This document shows, one piece after another, positions 10,275-21,039 of a DNA stretch of 64,000 nt. The DNA is from Zelonia costaricensis (lineage: Eukaryota; Euglenozoa; Kinetoplastea; Trypanosomatida; Trypanosomatidae), in the NCBI GenBank assembly GCA_030849075.1, contig JASAOO010003533.1:34459-98458 (forward strand), in the 5' to 3' direction. Position 1 is the stretch's first letter. Every line of letters begins with the position of its first letter. The position numbers and the translations under genes are program-made. The notes beneath the pieces were generated by a model, which saw only the letters and a list, made by a program, of their open reading frames with translations, was not told the DNA's origin and searched no databases.

Positions 10275-10458
10275 CACCTCGCCTCGAGAGACGACGAGCC
10301 ATGAGGCGAGAGACGCCATCGCTGCGGGGGGCGAAACGCCACCTGCTTGTCATCCCATCAACGAAGTACCCTCGCCTGCCTGCCCCCCCCCCTCCTGTGT
10401 TGTGTCGCACGCCTGTCTGTCTGCCTGCTCTGTCGCGTTTCGTGCTCCACTCCACTCG

Positions 10459-10460
<2 letters not shown>

Positions 10461-10499
<39 letters not shown>
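10461..10499 (+). repeat. (GT)n microsatellite in the RIB43A 3' flank
   Basis: This is an uninterrupted GT run of about 39 bases, roughly 190 bases after the RIB43A stop codon. A second run with one interruption is at 10665-10700. Confidence 0.95.
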
Positions 10500-10501
<2 letters not shown>

Positions 10502-11417
10502 ACGCACCCCCCTCCCCCCTTCACCCCTCTGCCATCCCTCCTCCCATCATCACCACGTGAGGAGTGCGTGTGTGTGTGCCTCTTAATTGCTTCCCTTAGA
10601 GGTGACCATGTACAAATTGGTGCCGGCACTTCACGTTGCCGATTTTCATGTGTATGTCGGCTGGCGTGTGTGTGTGTGTGTGTGTGTGCGTGTGTGTGTG
10701 GCGATCATGCTGCTCTGTTCGTCGTGATGGTTGGCTTGTCGTTGTGGCGGTAGTGTGCTGGATGTACAGTAGTGCACCTTTGTTCCCTTTCTTTTCTTTT
10801 CCTTGCTTCCTCGTCTCACCTGTTGTGGACCCGCTGTGCGCGGGTGGGAGGAGAGTGCACGCAGCGCCCCGCTGTGCAAGGGCCCACGGGCCCCCTTGAC
10901 CTCGCACCTTTCTCTCTCTCTATTGCTCCCCGAAACACGCCCCTCGCTCACCAACGCGCGCAGGCGCCTGTGCCGCAGCACCCTACGACGGTTTCTGCAT
11001 GCGGATGGGGTGGGCGCCGCCCCCCTCCCTCCTCTTCTTGTCAGACCTACGCAAACGAAATGCGACAAGATCCATGCAGTGCGGAGGGTTTAGGGCGCGC
11101 AGCTCGCATACGTGCGTGTTGTTCCGACTCGGACCGCTTCGTCACCAGCCGCTGTACCACCCAACCGCCGAGGGTGGGAGACCTAGAGGGGCCGCTCTAC
11201 GCGGAGACCGTGGCGACGTCTGCGCCGCGGCCCCCGCCCCCTCGCGACGTGCGGTCTCACGACCTCCGCATTTGCTTTTTTCGGCTGCGTCCTTGCCGCC
11301 TCCCCACGCGCCGCGTGGGCTTGCAGCGTGGCTTGCAGCTGCTGCTTCTGTGTGTGTGTGTGCGCGTGTTTCACCGCACCGCTGCAGAAGGTCCCCGTGG
11401 TGCGCCACGAGCTTCGA

Positions 11418-11489
11418 CCTCTCTCTCCCTCTTTCTCGTGCACTCATCTCGCTGTTCTATACCCCTCTCCTGCTTGCCGGGCACTGCAG
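11418..11489 (+). promoter_or_regulatory. Predicted spliced-leader acceptor for the TMEM218-like gene
   Basis: A pyrimidine-rich stretch from 11418 ends at the AG at 11488-11489. The 5' UTR would be about 141 nt. Confidence 0.45.
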
Positions 11490-11630
11490 CCTGCTGCCCA
11501 GACGGCCGCTGCACACCGCTTCTCCTCCACCGCATAGACCGAAACGCGCGCAGTCCCATACAATCGCCTCCATAGAACCCCCCCTCCCCCCACCACCACC
11601 TCACTCCCATCACGCACCTTACACAGTACG

Positions 11631-12053
11631 ATGATTCTCGGTGTCGGGGCGGGCACCTTCGCTGTGCTCGTGGCGGTCGGTGTCGCCATCCTCGTCGCAC
11701 TCGTCGGCGCCTACTTCGCGCCGCAGTCGGCCTTCTTTATCTTCATCGGCTGCCTCCTCCTGCCCTTAGTCGTGTACGGCTGCATTCTCACCGCCCCGCA
11801 CGACAGCACGGGCAACTCGACCGCCGTGCCGGCCGCCACGTACTACCGCGAGCGGCAGCTGCCGGCCAACACCGACGTCATCGACAAGTTTGTGCCGGTG
11901 CGGATCGTCATCTTCGTCGTCATGGCGCTCGCCACCATCGGCGGGCTCGCGTTTCACATCCTCACCTTGGTTAGCTCGCCGCCGTACGAGGTGCCGCGAG
12001 TGCGATGCCTGCGCGAGCAGCTGGAGGAGGCGCACCCGTCTTGGTATCGGTAG
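11631..12053 (+). CDS. TMEM218: TMEM218-like ciliary transition-zone membrane protein
   Basis: The 140-residue protein has three hydrophobic segments at about 8-29, 33-53 and 90-114. The N-terminal MILGVGAGTF motif, the segment spacing and a DxxVIDKFVPVR-type linker before the third segment resemble animal TMEM218, which also has about 115 residues and three segments. TMEM218 belongs to the transition-zone membrane module linked to Joubert/Meckel syndrome proteins. A role at the base of the flagellum is inferred from family membership. The C-terminal 25 residues are polar and likely cytosolic. Confidence 0.75.
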   Translation: MILGVGAGTFAVLVAVGVAILVALVGAYFAPQSAFFIFIGCLLLPLVVYGCILTAPHDSTGNSTAVPAATYYRERQLPANTDVIDKFVPVRIVIFVVMALATIGGLAFHILTLVSSPPYEVPRVRCLREQLEEAHPSWYR

Positions 12054-13681
12054 CCCAGGCGCCTCTCCGTCAGCGGCTGCGCGTGGCCCGCATGGTGCTG
12101 CGCACGCATTCGCGCATGTGTGTGTGTGTGTGTGTGTGTGCCGCGATGGGTCTCTTTCGCAAGCACGCTGCGGAGCTCTCGTGACAGGCCTTCGTCGTGG
12201 ACCTCCTCTTGCAGGCGGGCTCTGGCCCCGTCCACGCCTCCCCGCGTCAGCGATCTGCTTTCTTCCTGGCTTCTGCCACATCTACACCGTGGCAGCGGCG
12301 CCGTCCCACAAGCCGCAGTCTTCCCCCCCCCCCCCCGCGCGCAGCCTGGCGCTGCCCCCTCCCCACTCTTGCCTTGCTGCGGTGCCCAGGAGTGCACCGC
12401 CACCGCATCCCTCCCACTCTCCCACGCCTCACCTCCATCAAACTTCCACCGCACCGGCTCTCTCACTTCCTCCTCTGCTTTGTGCGCTGCCCAACCCGCC
12501 TGCTCCAACGCGGGCAACCCACCCCGGCCCCCTCTGCACACGCCAACACGCCCCTACACGTGCGCAAGCGAACCACGCTGCCGCTGCGCCACCACCCCTC
12601 ACCTCACTCGTTTCCCCTGTTCCACTGCAGCAGCTGCCGTGATCAGAGCCCCTCACGTGCTTGCCGATAAACCACGCGCATGCACAGACACGCACACGTC
12701 CCACTTCGTCCCTTCGTCTGCCCAACACTCACTGCCAACCGCCTCATCGCAATCGCGTGTGGTTGACCTGACGCACCCCCGCCCGGTATCCCTCGCTCCT
12801 GTACACACACACACAGAAACACACATACACCTAACCTTGACTAGACCCCCGTGCGCCACGACGTGTTGCACCTCCCCCCTTTTACTTCCACCACAGCTGG
12901 TGCGTATTTGTGTGGACTGGCCAGCCGTGCTGACCGCGTCTTGCGCTCCGCCCCTGCTCCCTCCCCCCACTTCCCCATTCCTTCGCGCTCCCACTTCTTC
13001 CGCGGTTCCACAGCCGACCTCAGCGGCTTCTCACCTCGGCGGGTGCCGTCCCCATCCACACCGACGCTTGGGCGCCGCGCTGCACTCTGATCTCTCTCGC
13101 CCCCCTCCCCTCTCCCTTCTTGTCCCTCCGCCCTCGGGTTCGTTCGGTTCCTCTCTGTTCCCTGCTCTGCCTTGCACAGGCCCCGTGCCGCGCCGCGCGA
13201 GTCGTTCGTTCCGACTGCGCCGCGTCCGCCCCCGGCCTCCCCCCTCCCTCCCCCTCTTCTCTGTTTCCTCCTGCTTTTCGCTTGTGGTGCAGACGCGCCT
13301 CTCGAGCGCCGATTCACATCTCTGTCTGTGCTCGCCGCGTCGCCGCCAGCGTTGACCCCGCAGTGCGGTGTCTCCCCGCCCACCCTCCCTCGCTTTGCGT
13401 GCGTTGGTGGTTGCGTGCGATCTCGCGTGGCTCCCTCGTGCCGCGGCCCTTCGAAGCCGTTCGACATTGCCCCTCGCTGCGTCTGCGTCTATCGTTCTCT
13501 CGATCGTAGACCGGTGGACGCCACGGCTCGCACCTCGCAGCTCCACCCCCGAGCTCACGCCTCGAGCCTTGGACGCGCGTGTGTTTCTGTTCGTGCGTGT
13601 GTGTAGACGCGCGACACAGTCGACCACCCTGGAGCGCAGCCTCCCTCCCTCGCTCCCCCACTGTTGCTTCCGGTCGCCGCC
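12054..13681. other. Intergenic, 1.63 kb
   Basis: No gene is seen, although a 411-codon frame covers 12120-13355; it is S/P/H/C-rich low-complexity sequence without recognisable domains. A GT run at about 12116-12140 follows the TMEM218 stop, and a CA run lies near 12803-12830. Confidence 0.65.
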
Positions 13682-14350
13682 ATGGAAGAGGACCTGGCCT
13701 ACAAGATCATCGTGATTGGGAGTGTGAGCGTCGGCAAGAGCAACATCACGTCGCGCTTCTGCGATGACGCCTTCTACCCAGACCTCGTCCCCACCCTAGG
13801 CATGGACTTCAAGTACAGCAGCTGCAACACGCTGGAGAAGAAGCCGCGCTGCGTGCGGCTGCAGGTCTGGGACACGAGCGGGCAGGACGACTTTGTGACG
13901 CTCACCACCGCCTTCTACCGCAACTGCCAGGGCGCCATGCTCTGCTTCGACCTAACGAACCGCCCCTCCTTCGACGACCTCGACCAGTGGTACGAGCGGC
14001 TCGAGCGCTACTCGCCGGTCGTGCCACCGCTCATCCTCGTCGGGTGCAAGCTGGACCTGGTGGAAAGTCGGCTGGATGACCAGGGCGAGGGCATCGTGCT
14101 GGGCAGTCACCGGCAGATTGCCAAGAGCGAGGGCGACGCGTGGGCGCGCAGCCACGGCTGTCTCTGCTACCTCGAGACGAGTGCGAAGGAGAACACGAAC
14201 GTGTCGCAGGCCTTCCAGCAGCTCGCCACGTACGTGGCCTCGGCCGCCAACCCCGGCGCACGACAAGGTGGCCGCACACTTGGGCCTGGCGGGCGCACGC
14301 TCGCAGAGGATCCAAAGCCGAAGAAGAACCGGGAGTGCTGCGGAAACTGA
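13682..14350 (+). CDS. Divergent Rab-family small GTPase A
   Basis: The protein has 222 residues. GTPase motifs are present: P-loop GSVSVGKS (13-20), switch I threonine 38, WDTSGQD (63-69) and ETSAK (165-169). Three positions are unusual: WDTAGQE has become WDTSGQD, the base-recognition NKxD has become CKLD (122-125), and an extra loop lies at about 126-147. The C-terminus ends in CCGN, a CCxx geranylgeranylation signal as in Rab5-type proteins. It probably acts in membrane traffic, but I cannot assign the subfamily. A second Rab with the same Asn-to-Cys change lies 1.2 kb downstream. I use the ATG at 13682; nothing upstream in frame is an ATG. Confidence 0.9.
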   Translation: MEEDLAYKIIVIGSVSVGKSNITSRFCDDAFYPDLVPTLGMDFKYSSCNTLEKKPRCVRLQVWDTSGQDDFVTLTTAFYRNCQGAMLCFDLTNRPSFDDLDQWYERLERYSPVVPPLILVGCKLDLVESRLDDQGEGIVLGSHRQIAKSEGDAWARSHGCLCYLETSAKENTNVSQAFQQLATYVASAANPGARQGGRTLGPGGRTLAEDPKPKKNRECCGN

Positions 14351-15476
14351 GGAGAGACAACAGCCTGATGCTGTGACTGCAATGCAGTACATCCTGCACC
14401 CTCCGACATGGCCGAGGGTGCGCGCGTGACAGACGCAGCGCTTCCTTTCTGGGGGCTTGCTGGTGTGCGCACGTGTATGTGTGTGTGTGTGTGTGAGGAT
14501 GTGCGTGTGTGTTTGTGGTGGCCGACTTTCCCTTCTGCTCCGGCATTCACTCCCTCGTTCGGTTCTCCCGGTGTGTGCATGCGTGTCTCTGTGTGTGTGT
14601 GCGTGTGTGTTTGTGTGTGTGGCCTCCCCGCCCCTGGTCCCCCCTGGCCCCTCCCTCTTCCTATTCCTCCCTGAGTGGCGCTGATTCGCGCTCCCCGGGT
14701 GCGGGACATTCGATGTTGAAGCTGTACGGGTACACAACGAACCGAAACGGCGCGCTGATTGCCGTGATGCTGCACAGTGTGTCGCAGCTGAGGGGACTCG
14801 AGGGAAGTGAAGGGCGCGGCTGGTGCAGCGCGCCACGTCTCGCCCCCCCTTCTCGCCCTGTGTGACTTGTTGCGCTCCGAGGCGATGAGAAAGAGGGAAA
14901 GCGCCTCTGCGTTGGGCAGCGATAGCCTCGAGTGCCACGCAGTGAGTGCGCAGGGACTGCGAGCCGGTTTCTCGTCCCTCGGTCCCCCCTCTCCCTCGCC
15001 GCTCGTGTGTGCACGTGCGCGCAGTCACGCGCGGCTCCTCTGCTTGGCCAAGCCCGGCCCGCGTGCGCCCACGAGACTTCTGTTCAGCATGCAGGCGTGT
15101 CACCCGCTGTTCACTTCTTTTCTTTCCCATCGCTTTCACGCTCCGCTGGAAACGGTGTTGTGGGACTGGACACCACAACCCACCCCCGCACCCTTCCGCG
15201 CCCACCCCCTGGCCATCACTCCCCTGCCCCGGCACCGCGGCGCACAGTCCAGTGTTCCCATAGCAACGCAACAAGTACACCACGTCACGTGCGCGCCTAA
15301 GCATCCACATCACCGCCTTTCGCCGCCCCCCCCGTACGCGTCCTCGCCACTCGCCACACTCACCCACCCACCCACCACTCTCGTCCAGGCGCTCACACAC
15401 GCGCACATACACGCGCCAACTTCCACGTGACGCCACGCTCTGCTACAGACGCACACATCTGCGCCCCTTGCTTCTA

Positions 15477-15533
<57 letters not shown>

Positions 15534-15589
15534 NGCTTCTATCCCCCCCCTCCCGCGCCCCTTCCCCCCTCCCCCCACCACTCGCCACC
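14351..15589. other. Intergenic between the two Rab genes, 1.24 kb
   Basis: No gene is seen. GT runs at about 14478-14495 and 14585-14622 follow the first Rab. A weak CA run near 15393-15413 and a long poly-C run precede the second. Confidence 0.7.
15470..15554. repeat. Poly-C run with an N and duplicated flank
   Basis: A C run of more than 50 bases ends in an N at 15534. The 15-base flank GCTTCTATCCCCCCC occurs on both sides of it. This looks like an unresolved homopolymer with a duplicated edge from gap filling, not a biological repeat. Confidence 0.85.
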
Positions 15590-16240
15590 ATGACGAACCC
15601 CAACACCCCCGGCGGGGACTGCGACTACATCTTCAAGATCATCGTGATCGGCGACAGCGGTGTGGGCAAGTCGTCCCTGACCGTGCGCCTGTCCGAGGAT
15701 GTGTTCTACAAGGACTACGCCTCGACCATCGCCATCGACTTCCGCATGCACCAGATGAGTTACATGGACAAGCGCGTGCGGCTGCAGATTTGGGACACGG
15801 CGGGGCAGGAGCGCTTCCAGTCGGTCGCCACGGCCTTTTACCGCGGCGCGAACGGCGTGCTGCTCTGCTTCGACCTCACGCACCGTCCGTCCTTTGTGCA
15901 CCTGGAGCAGTGGATGGAGCGCGTGAAGCAGCAGGCCCTGCCTGGTATCCCGTGCCTGCTGGTCGGCTGCAAGAGCGACGAGGCGCGCTCGAGTCGCCAG
16001 GTGACTCGCGAGGAGGCCGTAGCCTGGGCGCAGCAGCACAACATGCCCTTCATCGAGACGAGCGCGAAGGAGAAGGAGAACGTGCAGACCGCCTTCCAGC
16101 AGATCACGAAGTCTATCTTTGAGGATATGAAGGAGCGCAACGGCAAGGCTCCGGCTGCGGGCGACAACGCCGCTGGCCGCGCCCAGAGCGTCAACCTCGA
16201 CCGCCAGCAGCGCGAGAAGAAGGAGAGCAAGTGCTGCTGA
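15590..16240 (+). CDS. Rab-family small GTPase B
   Basis: The protein has 216 residues and a nearly canonical Rab fold: P-loop GDSGVGKS (21-28), switch I threonine 46, WDTAGQERF (68-76) and ETSAK (156-160). The base-recognition motif is CKSD (127-130) in place of NKxD, the same change as in the Rab gene upstream. The C-terminus ends in KCC, a double-cysteine geranylgeranylation signal. The core is closest to Rab1/Rab8-type secretory Rabs, but the switch I sequence (STIAIDFRMH) is its own, so I leave the subfamily open. The ATG at 15590 is in a good context (CACCATG). Confidence 0.92.
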   Translation: MTNPNTPGGDCDYIFKIIVIGDSGVGKSSLTVRLSEDVFYKDYASTIAIDFRMHQMSYMDKRVRLQIWDTAGQERFQSVATAFYRGANGVLLCFDLTHRPSFVHLEQWMERVKQQALPGIPCLLVGCKSDEARSSRQVTREEAVAWAQQHNMPFIETSAKEKENVQTAFQQITKSIFEDMKERNGKAPAAGDNAAGRAQSVNLDRQQREKKESKCC

Positions 16241-18675
16241 TCAGCAAATGGGGTCGCTGCGATGACGGCGGAGCAGAGAATACTGCGTACGTGTGCGCGG
16301 GTGTGTATTAGTGTTTGTGTGTTCGATGTGGCTTGCTTCCTTGCTTCACCTCGTTTTCCCTTCCCCCCGTGCGTGAGTGCTTTGCTTCCTGTGTGTTCGT
16401 GGCACTGTGCTGTGATGGACGCGGTGGCAGTGCATGTCTCGCCACCCACTGAGCCTCCCCATCCCACACCCCCTTTTTTCCGTGTTCTTGTAAATCCGCC
16501 TGCTTGTTGGTCTGCCCGTTTGTGTCTTGTGAGTGTCTCGCCGTGTGTTCACCGCACTCGCTGCCCAGTGCGCGCTTTCGTTTCTCTTATTTGTTCTTCT
16601 TCTATGACGTGTGCGCGCCTCCCCGCTGCCCCCGCTGTGAAACTCAGAGGAGGAACAAGGGGGTGGGTGGGAGGAGGTGCCCGGGGAGCGGGGAGCGGGT
16701 GGGCTGCGGCGGCGGTGTGCGGGCGCCGTCGTGAGCGCTCGCCGCGGGGCCGCGTTGGTGGTGTTGTGCCTGTCTGTTCGTGTGTACATGTCCTGGCGTA
16801 GAAACGAACGTGACGCCCCTCCTTAGATGAACTGGATACGGCGCATGAAGGTAAAGCGGGATCTCGCTGAGAGACGAGAGGCGGCAGACGGCGGTGGAGG
16901 CGGGAGCGGGCGGAGGCGGGGGGGGAAGTGAATCGCTGCGATGCCCGCCACATTCGCCTGGCAGCTTCTCTGTGTGTTCTCGCTCGCCGGCTGCGTTGCG
17001 GCGTGTCGCAGCGCGGTGCGCGGCCACACGTCCAGCTGTGGCGGCCCCCACGACACACGTGCACACGTGCCTTGTGTGCTCCTCATGTGTGTACGCAACG
17101 GCGGTGACTCAGGCGGCGTTTTCTCGATGTGCTGCTGCTGTCGTGTGTGCCTCATCCTCCTCGCTCCGCTGGCATGGCGCGGCGTCGCTCGCCTACTGGC
17201 TTTGTATGGGCCGCCGCGTGGGCTGGCGGGCTCCGCCCCCTGCGTCCCCACTCCCGGGCCGTGCCCTTCCTCTCCTCCTCGTCGACATTGATGTTCTTGT
17301 TGGGCGTAGATGTACGTGTGTGTCTGTGTGTGTCTGTGTGTGTCTGTGCGTGCGTGTGTCTGTGTGCGTGTGTCGGTGTCTCCCCTCCTCCCCCTCTTCG
17401 CTTAGTTTGTCATGCTCGATCCAGTGAGGGGAGGGGGTGCTCTAGTGTGGGTGCGGGTGGGTGGGTGGGTGGGTTGGTGTGTGTGTGTGCGTGTGTCTGT
17501 GCGCTCTCGGGTCCGTCACGCTCCCCTCGCTCCATTTCCCGCACCCACGTCGGGGGCAGCGCGTCAACGCCCCCCCCCCCCCTCGATGCCCTCCCCCTCC
17601 TCCCCTCCACCTTCCCTCCTCCTCCACCTCCCTCACCACACCTTGGAGGTGCCACCGCGGCCGTTGCCTTGCTTCATCTCTCGCTACGTTGTTTCTCTGT
17701 TTTCGTCTCTGCCTTCTCGATCCCCTCCCTCAGCCCGCTCGCCACGCCTCCCTCTCACCGCCGTCCCTCCCTTCCCCTGTACGAGCGCGGCCCTCGCCCC
17801 GTCGCGCTTATCGCTCGCCCTACTGTCGCGGTACGGTTGGCGAGCGCTGAGTGGACGTGTGTGTGTGTGAGTGTGAGCATGTGAGTATGTGTGTGGTGTG
17901 TGTGGTGTATGTGCGTTCTTGGGTGCTGTATGCCATGCATGAGTGAGACCTCCGAAACTGAATGTGGACACAAGGACACAGAGGGATCAGAGGCGGGAAG
18001 TGGAGCGCGGCACGGACACCGCCGCCGCCACAGGCACGCATGTCGCCACGGTGGGCCGCGCACGCCCCGCGTCGCGATGGGGTCGCGCGTGGACGGAAGG
18101 GCGGCAAGGCCCACCATCGCGCGAACCCGTCTCTCCTCCCCACCTCAGATGTGCGCCGACGAAAAGTGGCAAGGGCTACCGCCCAGCAATCGACGCCGAC
18201 TGATGGCCACCGTCTCTCAACGCACTGCGGATCGACGAAGTTCGCATCCGTGCCTCCACCTGAGGGCCCCTGAAAGCCTGCGCGTTGCCCTTCCCTGCCT
18301 CGACACCCCCTTCGTGCACCACTGCCCTGTGCACGGCAGGCCCTCCTCCCCCCTCCCTCCCTCCCTCCCGCCTTTTACATCTCCACGCACCCCTCTCCGC
18401 CCTCCCTCCACCACCACTGGCTTCACTGCAACACACCACAATCGGCAGTGCGCTCGCAGACCGTGTTGCCCACACACACAGACACACTCCTATTGCACCT
18501 CCCCCCCTTCGTCTCTGCGCTACTCGTTCGCCCTTTTCCGCGTATCAGCTCGGTGCGCGCGCGCGCGTACACTGCCTCTGCCACTGCCCCTCCCCCCCCC
18601 CCGCGTGTGTAGTCAGCGCACCTCAAACCCCTGCTTAGACCTCCAACACACACACACAGATACGCACACTTCGTC
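16241..18675. other. Intergenic, 2.4 kb
   Basis: No convincing gene is seen. GT-rich runs lie near 16299-16322, 17310-17375, 17478-17500 and 17858-17905. CA runs at about 18470-18485 and 18646-18658 lie just before CFAP45. A 116-codon frame at 16941 has a hydrophobic start but cysteine-rich low-complexity composition. Confidence 0.6.
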
Positions 18676-20112
18676 ATGGCCTTCTTTACAAGCAAGGCGT
18701 CGGACGTCTTCCCGCCGCGCCGCCGCGGGCACTCGGACGGCGTCTTGCGCAAGGAGCTCAACGCTCGCGGTGCCCCGCGTGACGCGGCCATCATCACCAA
18801 GACGGAGCTGGACATCATCCGCGGCATGATCGACGGCCGCTTCCCCGGCAGCCTTGCCGGTGGCGCTGTTGTGGCGGCCCGCACCCAGACCGACGCGGGC
18901 GAGGAGCGCCGGCGCCGCATGCTCGAGTTCGACGCGGAGCGGGCCCGCAGCGGGGCGGAGCCGCGCACTGCCGAGGAGATCGAGCAGGCACAGCTGCGCC
19001 AGGTAAACCTCGAGAAGGCGCGCATGAAGCTAGACGAGGACTACGACGAGGTGAAGGCCATGAACCGCGTCATCATGGAAGCGAAGTGCGTCGCCGCCCG
19101 TGAGGCGCAGCGGCTGGAGAAGCAGAAGCGTGACGAGGAGGAGCAGGCGTACAACCGGAACATGGACTCCACCATGCTGCAGGAGGCGGACCGGGCCCAG
19201 CAGGTGTACGTCGAGCGCGAGCGGCAGCGCATGGAGGAGCAGCGCCGTAACGCCGCCACCATCAAGCAGCAGCTGCGCGAGCGGGATGTGGAGCGGGTGC
19301 GGCGGCTGGAGCGCCACCAGCAGGAGCAGGAGGCGATGAACAAGCACATGGAACGGCTCCACGTGGAGGAGAGGGCGGAGAAGCTGCGTCGGCAGGAGGC
19401 GGCTCGGCGCATGATGGAGGAGGCGGCCATCGCCAACGCGGAGCAGATCGCGCTGAAGTTGAAGGAGCGCGAGGTGCTGCTTGACGAGGAACGCAAGATG
19501 ACGGAGTACATCAAGCTCAAGGAGGCGCGCGACGAGGCGTACGCGGAGGAGCAGGCACGCATCCGCCACGAGAAGGAGATGGAGGTGGCTCGCATCAGGG
19601 CCAACCAGGAGCGCGTGCAGGACAAGCAGGCGGAGCTGGAGGAGCTGCGGGCGCGGCGCGTGCAGGAGGCTTACATCCGTGAGCAGCGCCGCAAGGAGCG
19701 GGAGGCGGCGGAGCGGGAGAGTGCGATGCAGGTGGACATCCGCCAGGCCCGCATCGCCCAGGTGGAGGAGCGGCAGCGGCAGAAGGCGTCGGAGAAAGCG
19801 CAGGAGCAGGCGGAGCTGGACCGCATGCTGGCCGTGCAGAAGATCAGCCGCGAGCAGGAGCTGGAGCGGCAGGCCCGCTCGCGCCGCCTGCAGGAGGAGA
19901 ACGCGCTTGCCCTGCTGAAGCAAATGATGGAGGTCGAGGAGCGCCGCCGCCGTGAGCGGCAGGAGGAGACCGAGGAAGGCAACCAGCTGCGCAGGGAGGC
20001 TCGCGAGCGGCAGGCCGCCCTTGAAGTGATTCGCGACCGCAAGCTGGGTGAGTTGGAGCAGCTCGAGGCGCCGGAGCAGTACCGCCGCGCCCTGATGAAA
20101 ACGGGCCGCTGA
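18676..20112 (+). CDS. CFAP45: CFAP45 (CCDC19) flagellar microtubule inner protein
   Basis: The protein has 478 residues and is almost entirely a charged coiled coil of the trichohyalin-plectin-homology type. Order and landmarks match CFAP45: a segment with VKAMNRVIMEAKCVAAREAQ (compare the animal LNELILNAKC region), a block EEQARIRHEKEMEVARIRANQE, and a C-terminal tail LGELEQLEAPEQYRRALMK like the animal KLEEL..GIPEKY end. CFAP45 lies inside the B-tubule of axonemal doublets. The start at 18676 follows a CA run directly. CFAP53 is a related alternative but fits less well. Confidence 0.85.
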   Translation: MAFFTSKASDVFPPRRRGHSDGVLRKELNARGAPRDAAIITKTELDIIRGMIDGRFPGSLAGGAVVAARTQTDAGEERRRRMLEFDAERARSGAEPRTAEEIEQAQLRQVNLEKARMKLDEDYDEVKAMNRVIMEAKCVAAREAQRLEKQKRDEEEQAYNRNMDSTMLQEADRAQQVYVERERQRMEEQRRNAATIKQQLRERDVERVRRLERHQQEQEAMNKHMERLHVEERAEKLRRQEAARRMMEEAAIANAEQIALKLKEREVLLDEERKMTEYIKLKEARDEAYAEEQARIRHEKEMEVARIRANQERVQDKQAELEELRARRVQEAYIREQRRKEREAAERESAMQVDIRQARIAQVEERQRQKASEKAQEQAELDRMLAVQKISREQELERQARSRRLQEENALALLKQMMEVEERRRRERQEETEEGNQLRREARERQAALEVIRDRKLGELEQLEAPEQYRRALMKTGR

Positions 20113-21039
20113 CGCCCTCTCGTCTTTCCTGCTTTGTTTCCTGAAGGGCACCGAGAGGCACGCCGTGCATGGTCTTGTGCCTCTATGTCTGTCTGTCTGT
20201 GTGTGTGTGTGTGTGTGCTGCGGTTGGCTGCTCTGGCGTTGATGTACAGTACGGGCTGCGCCTTGATCTCTCTGACTCTTCTTCCCCTCTTCCCCATCGC
20301 GGCCTCTGGCGGACAGGGGTGTGTGGGGGACGGGGTGTGTGAGGGGCGCAGAAGCGGGGAAGCAGGCAAGCAAAGCGTGCGACGGATGGCGCGTGCGATG
20401 ACGTCTGCGTGTGTGCGTCTGTTGTTGTACCGCTGTTGCGTTTATGTAATCCAGGCCTCATTCCACTTCGGGGCCCCACCTTGTGTGTTCTCCGGCTTGC
20501 GCCACGTCAATGGAACAACTCAGCAACCACGTCCAACTCACAGACAGACTCGCGTGCTGATCTTCTTCGCCGCCGTCTGAGTTGCGACTCACTCGGCCAC
20601 GCAGCCACGCTTCTTCTCGAGGCGTGGCTCGAGGCAGCGGCGATCTGCCAGCGCAGTGCTGCTGGCGGATGGCAAGAACGGAGTGGGAAGGCTGCACCCA
20701 CGTGGCCTCACCCCCTCTCCGGCGCAGAGCAGCGCAGAGGGAGACCCTGCCGTGTCCGTGGCGTCCCCGTGGGGGGGAGGGGGGGGGGGCGACAGCTCCG
20801 CCATCGCGTTGCGTGTACGAGAAACACCAAAAAGGAAACGAACGCGCATGGCCGCCTCACTTCAACCTTTGCTTCCCGCACCCTCTCCTGTTTCCTCTTC
20901 TTCTCCCTCACACGTCCTGGTGCACACGGCAGCAGCACTGCAACACATCAGCCCACCTCCACCCCCTCCCCTTCTCCTCCTCCCCTCCCCTCCCCCCACC
21001 GCACCTACTCCGCCGCACGCGCGCGGGTCGCTCGCAGCG
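20113..21039. other. Intergenic, 927 bp
   Basis: No gene is seen. GT runs lie at about 20195-20218 and 20409-20416 after the CFAP45 stop. A G-rich patch is at 20772-20789, and polypyrimidine sequence leads to the RING gene. Confidence 0.65.
20871..20932 (+). promoter_or_regulatory. Predicted spliced-leader acceptor for the RING gene
   Basis: A strong C/T tract spans 20871-20909, and the first AG after it is at 20931-20932. The 5' UTR would be about 107 nt. Confidence 0.5.

Larger units (their letters stand above)
10275..11630. other. Intergenic, 1.36 kb
   Basis: No gene is seen. Long GT runs lie at 10461-10499 and 10665-10700, with a further one near 11349-11368. A pyrimidine-rich tract leads to the TMEM218-like gene. 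Confidence 0.7.

Noticed and set aside
10461..10700. GT runs as CRISPR or telomeric repeats
   Set aside because: They are simple dinucleotide runs without spacers and without the TTAGGG unit.
12120..13355. 411-codon plus-strand frame between TMEM218-like and Rab A
   Set aside because: S/P/H/T-rich with CA-derived HTHT runs, C/T-tract codons and no conserved block; it spans the expected UTR and splice signals.
16941..17291. 116-codon frame with a hydrophobic start
   Set aside because: The start looks like a signal peptide, but the rest is cysteine-rich low complexity and no CA run or clear acceptor precedes it.
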